From contig NZ_CP020555.1 in assembly GCF_002080455.1 (NCBI RefSeq), positions 806,001 through 870,000 on the forward strand: a stretch of 64,000 nt of DNA. Direction: 5' to 3'. Position 1 is the stretch's first letter. Each line of letters opens with the position of its first letter. The notes under the pieces were generated by a model. It searched no databases and was not told the origin of the DNA. It saw only the letters and a program-made list of their open reading frames with translations. Of this stretch, positions 46,837-55,718 are shown piece by piece. This stretch comes from Streptomyces sp. Sge12 (GTDB lineage: Bacteria; Actinomycetota; Actinomycetes; Streptomycetales; Streptomycetaceae). The translations under genes were made by a program, and so were the position numbers.

Positions 46837-47349
46837 ATGCCTCGTACGTTCACGGTGTCCGACAGCATCGTCGTCCACGTCAGTCCCGCCGATGTCTACC
46901 GGCACGTTTCCGATCCCGCCCGGATGGGCGACTGGAGCCCGGAGAACCTCGGCGCCACCGTGCACGGGGACTCCGGGGAGACCCGCGTCGGGACGGTCTT
47001 CGACGGGCGGAACAAGCGCGGGTCCTTCCGCTGGACCACCCGGTGCACCGTGACGGCGGTCGAGCAGGACCGGCTGTTCCGGTTCCGGGTGCACGCCATC
47101 GGCGTCCGGCGTCCGCGGGTGCCCGGCCCCATCGCCACCTGGGAGTACCGGTTCGAGCCGGTCCCCGAGGGCACCCGGGTGACCGAGACGTGGACCGATG
47201 ACCGCCGCTCGTGGCCGGACTTCGTGGCCCACGCCTTCGACCGGATCGCGACGCGGGGACACACCTTCGCCGACTTCCAGCGCAGGAACATCGCCACCAC
47301 CCTGCACAACCTCAAGAAGGCCCTGGAGCCGGTGCCCGACACCCGGTGA
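46837..47349 (+). CDS. SRPBCC-family protein
   Basis: 170 aa from ATG 46837 with GGAGGGG about 6 nt upstream. TVSDSIVVHVSPADVYRHVSDPARMGDWSPEN is the typical first strand-helix of polyketide cyclase/dehydrase-like (polyketide_cyc2) proteins, and WEYRFEPVPEGTRVTETW is the central sheet. It likely binds a hydrophobic ligand; the substrate is unknown. 93 bp after recQ, so perhaps independently transcribed. Confidence 0.85.
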   Translation: MPRTFTVSDSIVVHVSPADVYRHVSDPARMGDWSPENLGATVHGDSGETRVGTVFDGRNKRGSFRWTTRCTVTAVEQDRLFRFRVHAIGVRRPRVPGPIATWEYRFEPVPEGTRVTETWTDDRRSWPDFVAHAFDRIATRGHTFADFQRRNIATTLHNLKKALEPVPDTR

Positions 47350-47491
47350 CCCGGTGCCGCGCGGTGCGGGATGTGCGCGGGATGTGCGCAGCATGTGCGC
47401 GGTGGCGTCCGGGTCCGTGCGGGGAGGATGGGTCCGTCCTGCCCCCACGGGTGCCCGCCTGCGCGCGGGACCCGCCCACCGAGGGATCCAC

Positions 47492-48289
47492 ATGAACCAT
47501 GAGCCCGAGTCCTTCCGGCTCCTGCCCGGCGCCGGCGGGTCGCCGGTGATCCTGCACGTACCGCACTCCTCGCGCGCCGTACCGGAGTCCGTCCGCGGCG
47601 GCATCGTGCTGGACGACCGGGAGCTGGAGCAGGAGTTGGACCACATCACCGACTCCCACACCGCGGAGATCGCGGCGGCGGCCGCCGCCGCGTCCGCCGT
47701 CACACCGTGGCAGTTCGTCAACGGGCTCTCGCGTCTCGTCATCGACCCCGAGCGCTTCCCCGACGAGCGCGAGGAGATGCTGGCCGTGGGGATGGGAGCG
47801 GTGTACACGCGCACCAGCCACCGGAAGCGCCTGCGCGCGGACGGCTTCGACGGCCGTCCGCTGGTCGACCGGTACTTCCACCCGTACGCGGACGCGATGG
47901 CGCGGGCCGTGGGCGAGCGCCTGGATGCCGTAGGACGAGCCGTGATCATCGACGTGCACTCGTACCCGACGCAGCCGCTCCCGTACGAACTGCACGGCGC
48001 CGGCCGCCGGCCGCCGATCTGCCTGGGCACGGACCCCTTCCACACCTCCCCCGGCCTCCTCGCAGCGGCCGAGAAGGCCTTCACGGGCTTCGGCGGCACG
48101 GGGCTCGACAGCCCCTTCGCCGGTACGTACGTGCCGCTGGAGTACTACGGCAAGGACCGGCGGGTCGGCGCCCTGATGGTCGAGATACGCCGGGACGTCT
48201 ACATGTCCGAGCCGGGCGGTCCGGCCGGGCCGGGGCTCGTCGCGCTGGCGGCGGCGCTGGCGGAACTCGTGGACGGCCTGCTCCCGTAG
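47492..48289 (+). CDS. N-formylglutamate amidohydrolase-like protein
   Basis: 265 aa from ATG 47492 after GAGGGA. Zn-hydrolase features of the FGase family are ILHVPHSSRAVPE near the start, DHITDSHT, RLVIDPERFPDE and IIDVHSYPTQPLPYE, plus the C-terminal VEIRRDVYM. Bacterial members cleave N-formyl-L-glutamate in histidine breakdown or related N-acyl amino acids. It is not linked here to hut genes, so the true substrate is open. Confidence 0.88.
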   Translation: MNHEPESFRLLPGAGGSPVILHVPHSSRAVPESVRGGIVLDDRELEQELDHITDSHTAEIAAAAAAASAVTPWQFVNGLSRLVIDPERFPDEREEMLAVGMGAVYTRTSHRKRLRADGFDGRPLVDRYFHPYADAMARAVGERLDAVGRAVIIDVHSYPTQPLPYELHGAGRRPPICLGTDPFHTSPGLLAAAEKAFTGFGGTGLDSPFAGTYVPLEYYGKDRRVGALMVEIRRDVYMSEPGGPAGPGLVALAAALAELVDGLLP

Positions 48290-48719
48290 CCGTGGGGCAG
48301 GGGGTGGCCCGCACGCCCGCGAGAGCGCACCCGGCGTAACACGCTCGTCACCCCCTGCACCCTCCGGAAACCTGCACATCGCGTTCGCGATCTCGACAGC
48401 CACCCTCCCCCACGCGGCGATTTGCCGGATATGTCCCGTCCGATTTAAGACGATTTACCATGTTCCGTTCCATGTAAGCAGCGCGTAGCCTCAATCTGTT
48501 ACTCGATCCTGTGAAGAAGTGGCCACCATTTCGTGAATCAAGCTGCACGTCCGTCTACAGAGGTGGACTTCCGCCCGTGACGGGAAGTCAACGGAATTGG
48601 GTGGGCGGCCCGTTCGCGTGCTTTCATCTTGCCCATCGCAGCAGTCAGGAACGGCGGCAGAGTTGTGTGCCGCCGGCCGCGCAGCGGTGAATTCCTCCCC
48701 CCAATGAAAGGTGCGCGCC
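48290..48719. other. 430-bp leader/promoter region of the bacteriocin-like locus
   Basis: Noticeably richer in A/T than flanking genes around 48370-48540. Two inverted repeats lie in the likely leader: GACTTCC-N10-GGAAGTC (48566-48589), and CGGCGGCA (48652-48659) with TGCCGCCG (48668-48675), the latter 45 bp before the precursor start. Either could be an operator or UTR hairpin. No additional gene, including a second precursor, was found. Confidence 0.55.
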
Positions 48720-48959
48720 ATGCGTAACGACCTTGAGACCCGTGAGATCGACGACACCGAGCTGGACGCCGTCTCCGGCGGCATCATCAGCGTGTCCGGC
48801 GGCCTGGGCGGCGCCGTGACCAGCGATGTCAGCAACGTCGTGGGCGTCGTGGGCTCGCTCCACACCGTCCAGGCCGCGCAGGGCATCGTGTCTCACGTCC
48901 CCGGCCTCGTCACGGGCCTCACCGGCGTTTCGGTGAACGCCGGTCGCGCCGGTCTCTGA
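48720..48959 (+). CDS. Double-glycine leader precursor peptide of a bacteriocin/RiPP-like export locus
   Basis: 79 aa from ATG 48720, with GAAAGG 8 nt upstream. The leader, residues 1-21, is acidic and ends ELDAVSGG, the classical site cut by C39 peptidases after Gly-Gly. The 58-residue core is rich in Gly, Val and Ser with repeated SVSGG, VVGVVGS and GLVTGLTGVSV patterns, has no Cys, Trp, Tyr or Phe, a single acidic residue and only a few charged ones. A Cys-free core rules out lanthionines and disulfides; it may be an unmodified membrane-active peptide with glycine-zipper helices. Transport genes follow directly. Confidence 0.8.
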   Translation: MRNDLETREIDDTELDAVSGGIISVSGGLGGAVTSDVSNVVGVVGSLHTVQAAQGIVSHVPGLVTGLTGVSVNAGRAGL

Positions 48960-48972
48960 TCGGAAATTCCGT

Positions 48973-49006
48973 GAACCCCGGAGCGTCCCCCACGGCTCCG
49001 GGGTTC
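48973..49006 (+). terminator. Hairpin between the precursor and exporter genes
   Basis: GAACCCCGGAGC (48973-48984) pairs perfectly with GCTCCGGGGTTC (48995-49006) over a 10-base loop, 14 bp after the precursor stop. A partial terminator here would give much precursor mRNA and less exporter mRNA, as seen in many bacteriocin operons. Confidence 0.8.
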
Positions 49007-49059
49007 TCGGCCGTCCGCGTGCCCGCCCGCAGATACGAATGCAGTTGAAGGAACAGTCC

Positions 49060-49866
49060 GTGCAGTTTCGCCAAAAGGCTCTTTCCAAGCTGCAATCGCC
49101 CGAAGAACTCGATCTGCCCGTTCGCTTCGCCCGCCCACAGGGGCGGCTCGTGCTGGCCGTCACCCTCGTCGTCATGGCGGCCGCGACGTACTGGGCCTTC
49201 ACCGGCACCGTGTCGTCCAGGCTGAGCGCAGCCGGAATCCTCACCCGGGCCGAGGGCAGCTACGTGTTGCAGACCCCGATCGCGGGCCAGGTGACGGAGG
49301 TCCTCGCCGAGGAGGGCCAGCTCCTCGCCGCCGGTGCGCCCCTGCTCAACGTCCGTACGGAGCAGGGGGAACGCCCCGTGCGCCTGGTGACCGGCGGCCG
49401 CGTGACGACGCTCGTGGCCAAGGTGGGCGCGGTCATCGCGACCGGTGCGGACGTGGCGACCGTGGAACGCGTGAAGGATCCGCAGGACCCGCTGGTGGCC
49501 GTGCTGTACGTGCCCGGCGGCAGCGGTTCGGCGATCCCCGTGGGCGCCCCGGTCGACCTGAGCCTCCAGTCCGTCCCGCGGCAGCAGTTCGGCATGCTGC
49601 GCGGCCGCGTCGAGGCGGTCGGCCGCGCACCCCTGACGCAGGCGCAGATCGGCGGTTTCCTCGGGGACGGTGCGCTCGCCGAGGAGTTCTCGCGCCGCGG
49701 CAACCCGGTGGCCGTGGTCGTCGCGCTCGAACGCTCCTCCTCCACCCCGTCCGGCTACCGCTGGTCCTCCCCGGGCGGTCCCCCGTACGCCGTCGACTCC
49801 AGGACGCCCGTCACCGGCGCCGTCCACCTCTCCGCGCGGCGCCCGGTCGACTGGCTGCTGCCGTGA
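49060..49866 (+). CDS. HlyD-like membrane-fusion/adaptor protein of the NHLM export system
   Basis: 268 aa from GTG 49060, chosen because GAAGGAAC lies at 49047-49054 and the resulting MQFRQKALSKLQSPEELDLP is, from memory, the usual start of this family; ATG 49039 is an upstream alternative with no good site. One membrane helix (about 33-55) follows a basic region. The periplasm-like part has a biotinyl-lipoyl hairpin (GSYVLQTPIAGQVTEVLAEEGQLL... GGRVTTLVAKVGAVI). It overlaps the peptidase-exporter gene by 4 bp (GTGA). Confidence 0.86.
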   Translation: MQFRQKALSKLQSPEELDLPVRFARPQGRLVLAVTLVVMAAATYWAFTGTVSSRLSAAGILTRAEGSYVLQTPIAGQVTEVLAEEGQLLAAGAPLLNVRTEQGERPVRLVTGGRVTTLVAKVGAVIATGADVATVERVKDPQDPLVAVLYVPGGSGSAIPVGAPVDLSLQSVPRQQFGMLRGRVEAVGRAPLTQAQIGGFLGDGALAEEFSRRGNPVAVVVALERSSSTPSGYRWSSPGGPPYAVDSRTPVTGAVHLSARRPVDWLLP

Positions 49867-52127
49867 CCGCGCCGACGCGGCACCTGCCGCCCGCCGGGCG
49901 CCGGCGCCACCGCCCCGATGCCAAGGGCGGCGCCCGACGCAGGGCCGCGGCCCCACCCGCACCCCGGGGCAGGACGCCCCGCCCCGTACGCACCCCCACC
50001 GTGCTGCAGATGGAGGCGGTGGAGTGCGGCGCCGCCGCCCTGGCCATGGTGCTCGGCCACTACGGCCGCTTCGTCCCGCTCGAGGAACTGCGCATCGCGT
50101 GCGGCGTCTCGCGCGACGGCTCCCGCGCCAGCAACCTCCTCAAGGCCGCCCGTGGGTACGGGCTGAAGGCCAGGGGCATGCAGATGGACCTGGCCGCGCT
50201 CGCCGAAGTGAGCGCCCCGGCCGTCCTCTTCTGGGAGTTCAACCACTACGTGGTCTACGACGGCACGGCGCGGCGGCTGGGCCGCCGGGGCGTGTACGTC
50301 AACGACCCCGCCAAGGGCCGCCGGTTCGTCCCCATGGAGGAGTTCGACACCAGCTTCACCGGCGTCGTCCTCACTTTCGAACCCGGCGACGACTTCCACC
50401 GCGGCGGCCGCCGGCCCGGCGTCCTGGGGACGGTTCCGGCCCGGCTGCGGGGCACGTCGGGCACCATGGCCGCCGCCGTGGCCGCCAGCCTCCTCCTGGT
50501 GGTCGTCGGTGCGGCGGTACCGGCCCTGAGCCGTACGTACATCGACATGTTCCTCATCGGCGAGCAGACCTCCCTGCTGGGAGTGCTGTTCGCCGCGATG
50601 GCCGTCGCCCTCGTCCTCACCGCGGCCCTCACCGCCCTGCTGCAGGCCAACCTGCTGCGCGGGCGGATCATCTCCTCGACCCTGGGCAGTGCCCGCTTCT
50701 TCCGGCACCTGCTCAGGCTCCCGGTCACCTTCTTCTCCCAGCGCAACCCGGCCGACCTGGTCCAGCGGCTGCAGTCCAACGACGCGGTCGCCGAGACCCT
50801 CGCCCGGGACCTGTCCGCCGCCGGTGTGGACGCCGTGGTGGTCCTGCTCTACGCGGTGCTGCTGTGGACCTACGATCCGCAGCTCACCCTCGTCGGGGTG
50901 GCCGTGGCGCTGCTCAACGTGGTCGCCCTGCGGATCGCGATCCGGCTGAGGGCCACCGGTACCCACAAGCTGCGCGCCGAGAGCGCCCGGCTGACCAACA
51001 CCTCGTACAGCGGCCTCCAGCTCATCGAGACGATGAAGGCCACGGGCGGCGAGAACGGCTTCTTCCGCCGCTGGGCCGGACAGCACGCGGTCACCCTCGA
51101 CGTGCAGCAGCGGCTCGGCGTGCCCAGCGCGTGGCTGGCGATCGTCGCGCCCACCCTGGCGGCGTTCAACAGCGCGCTGATCCTGACGATCGGCGGCCTG
51201 CGGGCGGTGGAGGGCCACCTCACCGTGGGCCTGCTCGTCGCCTTCCAGGCCCTGGTGACCAGCTTCACCGCCCCGATCTCCCGGCTGGGCGGGGTCGCCG
51301 GCCGGATCCAGGACTTCGCGGCCGACGTCGCCCGGCTGAGGGACGTCGAGAACTTCCCGGTCGACCGGGTGTACTCACGGCGCGAACCCGCCGCCTCCAC
51401 CCGGCGCCTCAAGGGCCACGTGGAGCTGGACGGCATCACCTTCGGCTACAACCCGCTGGACGCCCCGCTGCTCAAGGACTTCTCGCTCACGGTCGGGCCC
51501 GGGCAGCAGGTCGCGCTCGTCGGCGGCTCCGGCAGCGGCAAGTCCACCGTCTCCCGGCTGGTCTCCGGCCTCCACGTCCCCTGGGCCGGGGCCATCCGCA
51601 TCGACGGCATGCGGCTGGAGGACATCCCGCGCGGCGCGCTGGCCGCTTCCGTCTCCTTCGTCGACCAGGACGTCTTCCTCTTCGAGGGCACCGTCCGCGA
51701 CAACGTCACCCTGTGGGACCCCTCCATCACCGACGAGGCCGTGATCGCCGCCCTGGAGGACGCCGCCGTGCACGAGGTGGTCGCCCGCCGGCCCGGCGGC
51801 ATCCACAGCCGCGTCGAGCAGGACGGACGCAACTTCTCCGGCGGCCAGCGCCAGCGCCTGGAGATCGCGCGGGCGCTGGTGCGCCGCCCCAGCGTCATGG
51901 TGCTCGACGAGGTCACCAGCGCCCTGGACGCCGTCACCGAGCAGGTCATCATCGAGAACCTGCGCCGTCGGGGTTGCGCCTGTGTGGTCATCGCCCACCG
52001 GCTGAGCACCGTGCGCGACAGCGACGAGATCGTCGTGCTCGACCGGGGCACGGTCGTGGAACGCGGGCGCCACGAACAACTGGTCGCCGCGCAGGGCCCG
52101 TACGCCGCACTGGTCAAGGAGCACTGA
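49863..52127 (+). CDS. NHLM-type bacteriocin ABC exporter with C39 leader peptidase domain
   Basis: 754 aa from GTG 49863. An N-terminal basic tail is followed by a C39 peptidase (about 42-170) with catalytic Cys55 (QMEAVECGAAAL), His128 (FNHYVVYD) and Asp148 (VNDPAKG). Six membrane helices (about 195-480) and an ABC ATPase domain follow: GGSGSGKST, SGGQRQRLEIARAL and VMVLDEVTSALD. The enzyme would cut the precursor after GG and export the core. Placed between the adaptor and the second ABC protein, all in one direction. Confidence 0.93.
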   Translation: MTAPTRHLPPAGRRRHRPDAKGGARRRAAAPPAPRGRTPRPVRTPTVLQMEAVECGAAALAMVLGHYGRFVPLEELRIACGVSRDGSRASNLLKAARGYGLKARGMQMDLAALAEVSAPAVLFWEFNHYVVYDGTARRLGRRGVYVNDPAKGRRFVPMEEFDTSFTGVVLTFEPGDDFHRGGRRPGVLGTVPARLRGTSGTMAAAVAASLLLVVVGAAVPALSRTYIDMFLIGEQTSLLGVLFAAMAVALVLTAALTALLQANLLRGRIISSTLGSARFFRHLLRLPVTFFSQRNPADLVQRLQSNDAVAETLARDLSAAGVDAVVVLLYAVLLWTYDPQLTLVGVAVALLNVVALRIAIRLRATGTHKLRAESARLTNTSYSGLQLIETMKATGGENGFFRRWAGQHAVTLDVQQRLGVPSAWLAIVAPTLAAFNSALILTIGGLRAVEGHLTVGLLVAFQALVTSFTAPISRLGGVAGRIQDFAADVARLRDVENFPVDRVYSRREPAASTRRLKGHVELDGITFGYNPLDAPLLKDFSLTVGPGQQVALVGGSGSGKSTVSRLVSGLHVPWAGAIRIDGMRLEDIPRGALAASVSFVDQDVFLFEGTVRDNVTLWDPSITDEAVIAALEDAAVHEVVARRPGGIHSRVEQDGRNFSGGQRQRLEIARALVRRPSVMVLDEVTSALDAVTEQVIIENLRRRGCACVVIAHRLSTVRDSDEIVVLDRGTVVERGRHEQLVAAQGPYAALVKEH

Positions 52128-52128
52128 G

Positions 52129-55023
52129 GTGACGTACGCACAGCACACGGCCGCCGGCGCCGGCGTCGGCGCGGTCCCGACGGGCGGGGTCCCCGACCCG
52201 GTCGTCGCGGCTCTGGGTGCGCTGGGTGCGCCGGTGGACTGCGCGGGGATGCGCAGCCTGTCCCTGGAAGGCCCGCTCGTCCTGTGGCTGGTCGTCGAGG
52301 GCGAGCTGGACCTGTTCGCGGTGGACGCCGCGCAGGGCGGGCACTGGCACTTCCTGGGCCGGCTGGAGGCGGGCACGCTGCTGCTCGGCCCCGCCGAGGG
52401 CCCCGACCACACCCTGGTCGGCCGGCCCCTGCCGGGGTGCCGGCTGCGCCGGATCGCACTGCGGGAGCTGTACCGGCCGGAATGCCCGCAGTACCCGGAA
52501 TACCCGCAGTACACGGGGTACGCCGACGAAGGGCCGTACGGCGCCGCGGCCGCGGCGCTGCCGAGCCCCCTCGAGGACGCCTTCGCGCGCGGCATCGGCC
52601 GCGGTCTGCGCGTGCTCTACCAGGCACCGCTGGACGGCACCGCCACCACCGGGCAGGGCGGCGCCGACGAGGACATCCTGTGGATGCGGATCAGCCCGGG
52701 CAGCGTGCAGTACGGCGCCGTGTACGAGGCGGAGGCGGTGGGCACCCTCCTCGTCGACGCGGCGATGTGGCAGGGCATGGTCGACCAGCAGTACCGACTG
52801 CTGTACGCCCTGGACGACTGGATCGAGCAGCTGGAGCGTGCGCACGAGGACCGTACGGCGGCGGGGATCGAGGCGGGCCGGGCAGCGCGTACCCAGGCGG
52901 ACCGGACGCTGCTGGCGTCCATCGTCCGGGCCGGCGGCCGGCATCCCCACCGGAGTGCGGGCGTCGATGCGACCCTCGCCGCGTGCCGTGTCGTCGCCGA
53001 CGCGGCCCGCATCTCCCTGACCGCGCCCGTCGGGGCCGACGCCGCGTCCGAGCAGCTGGATCCCGTCGAACGCATCGCGCTCGCCTCGCGGATCCGCACC
53101 CGTGTGGTCAGGCTCGACGGGCGCTGGTGGCGGGAGAACAGCGGTCCGCTGGTGGGCCGGCGCGAGAAGGACGGCGCACCGGTCGCCCTGCTGTGGCGGC
53201 GCGGCGGCTACGAGGCGGTCGATCCCGCCACCGGCACGCGCGAGCGCGTGGGGAGGGCCGACGGGGCCGCCTTGGAACCGCGCGCCGTCATGCTGTACCG
53301 CCCCCTGCCCGACGGGCGGGTGAGCCTGCCGGCGCTGCTCCGCTTCAGCGTCCGCGGCACCCTGCCCGAGCTGCGCAGCCTGATGCTGGGCGGGCTGGTC
53401 GCGGTGGTCCTGGGCGCCCTGGTGCCGATCGCCACCGGCCAGGTCCTCGGCCGGTACGTGCCGCAGGGCGAGACCGGCCTCATCGTGCAGACCGGGGTGG
53501 CGCTGATCGCGACCGCCGTGGTCTCGGCCGTCTTCATGCTGCTCCAGAACACCTCGCTGCTGCGCATGGAGGGCCGCATCGAGGCCACGCTGCAACCGGC
53601 CGTGTGGGACCGGCTGCTGCGGCTGCCGGCGACGTTCTTCACCGGTCGCTCGACCGGCGAACTGGCCGGCGCGGCGATGGGCATCAGCACCATCCGCCGG
53701 GTGCTGTCCGGTATCGGCCCGGTCTGCGTACAGGCGGGCGCGGTCGGCTCGGTCAGCTTCGTGCTGCTGCTCGTCCACAGCGTGCCGCTGGCGATGGCGG
53801 CGCTGGCCATGCTGGTCCTCGTCGCGGGGGTGTTCCTGTGCCTGGGGCTGTGGCAGCTGCGGTACGAGCGCCGGCTGAACACGCTCGGCCACCGGCTGGG
53901 CAACCAGGCCTTCCAGACCCTGCGCGGCCTGCCCAAGCTGCGGGTCGCGGCGGCCGAGAGCTTCGCGTACGCCGCCTGGGCGAGGGAGTTCGCCCGTACC
54001 CGGGACCTCCAGCAGCGCATCGGCCGGACCCAGAACGTCAGCACGGTCCTCGGCGCCGTCCACCTGCCGCTGTGCACGCTCGTGATGTTCGTGCTGCTGG
54101 CCGGCCCGGCCCGCGGCACCCTGTCGGCCAGTGAGTTCCTCACCTTCAGCACGGCGCTGACGATGCTGCTGTCGTCGGTCACGCAGGTGACCGGGGCGCT
54201 CGTCTCGGCGGCGGCGGTACTGCCGATGTTCGAGCAGATCCGGCCGCTCCTGCGGGAGACGCCCGAAGTGGACCGCTCCAGTACCCGCCCGGGGGAGCTG
54301 ACCGGTGCCATCGAGGCCAGGAACCTGTCCTACCGCTACACCGAGGACGGCCCGCTCGTACTCGACGGCATCGACCTGCGGGTCGGACCGGGCGAGTTCG
54401 TCGCGATCGTCGGGGCCAGCGGCTGCGGCAAGTCGACCCTGCTGCGGATGCTCATCGGTTTCGACAAACCCCTCGCGGGGAGCGTGCTCTACGACGGCCA
54501 GGACCTGGCGGCGCTCGACCGGGCTGCCGTACGCCGCCAGTGCGGCGTCGTGCTGCAGAACGCCCAGCCCCTCTCCGGGTCGATCCTCGACTGCATCTGC
54601 GGCGCCGGGACGTTCTCGCTCGAGGAGGCGTGGGAGGCGGCGGCCATGGCGGGTCTGGCGCAGGACATCAAGGCCATGCCGATGGGCATGCACACCATCC
54701 TGTCCGACGGCGGCGGCACGGTCTCGGGCGGTCAGCGCCAGCGGCTGATGATCGCCCAGGCACTCATCCGCAAGCCACGCGTCCTGTTCCTCGACGAGGC
54801 CACCAGCGCGCTGGACAACGAGGCCCAGCGGGTGGTCATCGAATCCACCCGCGCCCTGCGGACCACCCGCCTCGTGATCGCCCACCGCCTGTCCACCGTC
54901 ATGGACGCCGATCGCGTGATCGTCATGGCGGACGGCCGGATCGTGCAGCAGGGGCCGCCGGCCGAGCTGCTCGCCGACGCGACGGGCCTCTTCCACGGCT
55001 TGGTCCGACGGCAACTGCGTTGA
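52129..55023 (+). CDS. NHLM-type bacteriocin ABC exporter without a peptidase domain
   Basis: 964 aa from GTG 52129, one base after the previous stop, with AAGGAG just upstream. About 390 N-terminal residues hold no C39 Cys-His pair; the first part (LVLWLVVEGELDLFAVDA... LEAGTLLLG) looks like a cupin/cyclic-nucleotide-type beta roll, then a helical linker. Six membrane helices (about 415-690) and the ABC domain (VGASGCGKST, VSGGQRQRLMIAQAL, VLFLDEATSALD) follow. It probably heterodimerises with the 754-aa protein. Family members are annotated as NHLM bacteriocin system ABC transporters. Confidence 0.92.
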   Translation: MTYAQHTAAGAGVGAVPTGGVPDPVVAALGALGAPVDCAGMRSLSLEGPLVLWLVVEGELDLFAVDAAQGGHWHFLGRLEAGTLLLGPAEGPDHTLVGRPLPGCRLRRIALRELYRPECPQYPEYPQYTGYADEGPYGAAAAALPSPLEDAFARGIGRGLRVLYQAPLDGTATTGQGGADEDILWMRISPGSVQYGAVYEAEAVGTLLVDAAMWQGMVDQQYRLLYALDDWIEQLERAHEDRTAAGIEAGRAARTQADRTLLASIVRAGGRHPHRSAGVDATLAACRVVADAARISLTAPVGADAASEQLDPVERIALASRIRTRVVRLDGRWWRENSGPLVGRREKDGAPVALLWRRGGYEAVDPATGTRERVGRADGAALEPRAVMLYRPLPDGRVSLPALLRFSVRGTLPELRSLMLGGLVAVVLGALVPIATGQVLGRYVPQGETGLIVQTGVALIATAVVSAVFMLLQNTSLLRMEGRIEATLQPAVWDRLLRLPATFFTGRSTGELAGAAMGISTIRRVLSGIGPVCVQAGAVGSVSFVLLLVHSVPLAMAALAMLVLVAGVFLCLGLWQLRYERRLNTLGHRLGNQAFQTLRGLPKLRVAAAESFAYAAWAREFARTRDLQQRIGRTQNVSTVLGAVHLPLCTLVMFVLLAGPARGTLSASEFLTFSTALTMLLSSVTQVTGALVSAAAVLPMFEQIRPLLRETPEVDRSSTRPGELTGAIEARNLSYRYTEDGPLVLDGIDLRVGPGEFVAIVGASGCGKSTLLRMLIGFDKPLAGSVLYDGQDLAALDRAAVRRQCGVVLQNAQPLSGSILDCICGAGTFSLEEAWEAAAMAGLAQDIKAMPMGMHTILSDGGGTVSGGQRQRLMIAQALIRKPRVLFLDEATSALDNEAQRVVIESTRALRTTRLVIAHRLSTVMDADRVIVMADGRIVQQGPPAELLADATGLFHGLVRRQLR

Positions 55024-55035
55024 CAGACGAAAGTG

Positions 55036-55053
55036 TGAGTGGTTGAGTACTCA
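55036..55053. promoter_or_regulatory. TetR operator 1, overlapping the tetR start region
   Basis: TGAGTGGT-TG-AGTACTCA: left arm is identical to that of operator 2 and the right arm matches in the outer bases. It sits immediately before the ATG at 55055 (GTGAGT/ACTCAC inverted repeat at 55035-55054). Confidence 0.75.
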
Positions 55054-55054
55054 C

Positions 55055-55621
55055 ATGAAGAGCGAACGACCCCGCCAGCTGTCCACCGCCGAGGAGCGCC
55101 GCGAGACGGTGCTGCGCACCGCCATCGGCGCCTTCGCGGCGCGCGGCTACTGGGGCACCACCACGTCCGAGGTGGCCAAGGCGGCCGGCATCTCGCAGGC
55201 GTACGTCTACCGCCTGTTCCCGAACAAGGAACTGCTGTTCACGGCCGTGGTCGAGCACTGCTTCGTCCAGGTGCGGGCCAGCCTGGAGCGGGCGGCGACC
55301 GAGGTGAAGGGCAGCTCCCCCGAGGCGGTACTGGGGGCCATGGGAGACGAGTACGCACTGCTGATCAGCGATAACGACCTGATGCTGATCCAGCTGCACG
55401 CCCAGGCCGCGGCCGTCTCCGAGCCGGCCGTCCGCGAGGCGGTCCGGCAGGGCTACGCCCGGCTGGTGGAGTACGTCCGCGGCGCCTCGGGCGGCACCGA
55501 GGGGCAGGTCCAGGAGTTCTTCGCGCGGGGCATGCTGTGCCACCTCATCGTCTCGATGGGGGCCGACGAGGTCGACGCGCCCTGGACCCGGACCCTGTCC
55601 GCGGGCATCAAGCACGTCTGA
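55055..55621 (+). CDS. TetR-family transcriptional regulator
   Basis: 188 aa from ATG 55055 (a TTG at 55043 would add four residues but lies inside the operator). N-terminal HTH: RRETVLRTAIGAFAARGYWGTTTSEVAKAAGISQAYVYRLFPNKELLF; the rest is an all-helical ligand domain with an exposed Cys. It is 31 bp from the exporter stop and upstream of an MFS efflux gene whose promoter has the same operator. Repression of itself and the efflux gene is inferred. Confidence 0.92.
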   Translation: MKSERPRQLSTAEERRETVLRTAIGAFAARGYWGTTTSEVAKAAGISQAYVYRLFPNKELLFTAVVEHCFVQVRASLERAATEVKGSSPEAVLGAMGDEYALLISDNDLMLIQLHAQAAAVSEPAVREAVRQGYARLVEYVRGASGGTEGQVQEFFARGMLCHLIVSMGADEVDAPWTRTLSAGIKHV

Positions 55622-55687
55622 CGGGGCACGACCGACGTCCGACCGGCGGCGGGGCACACGGCTCCGCCTTTTCTTCGACATAAAGAG

Positions 55688-55705
55688 TGAGTGGTCAACC
55701 ACTCA
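55688..55705. promoter_or_regulatory. TetR operator 2, MFS promoter
   Basis: TGAGTGGT-CA-ACCACTCA, perfect 8-bp arms with a 2-bp centre, 14 bp upstream of the MFS GTG start. The same left arm occurs at 55036, so one regulator probably binds both. Confidence 0.85.
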
Positions 55706-55718
55706 GAGAGGATTTGCC

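Noticed and set aside
48720..55023. Lanthipeptide (LanM) gene cluster
   Set aside because: The core has no cysteine and no lanthionine synthetase gene is present.
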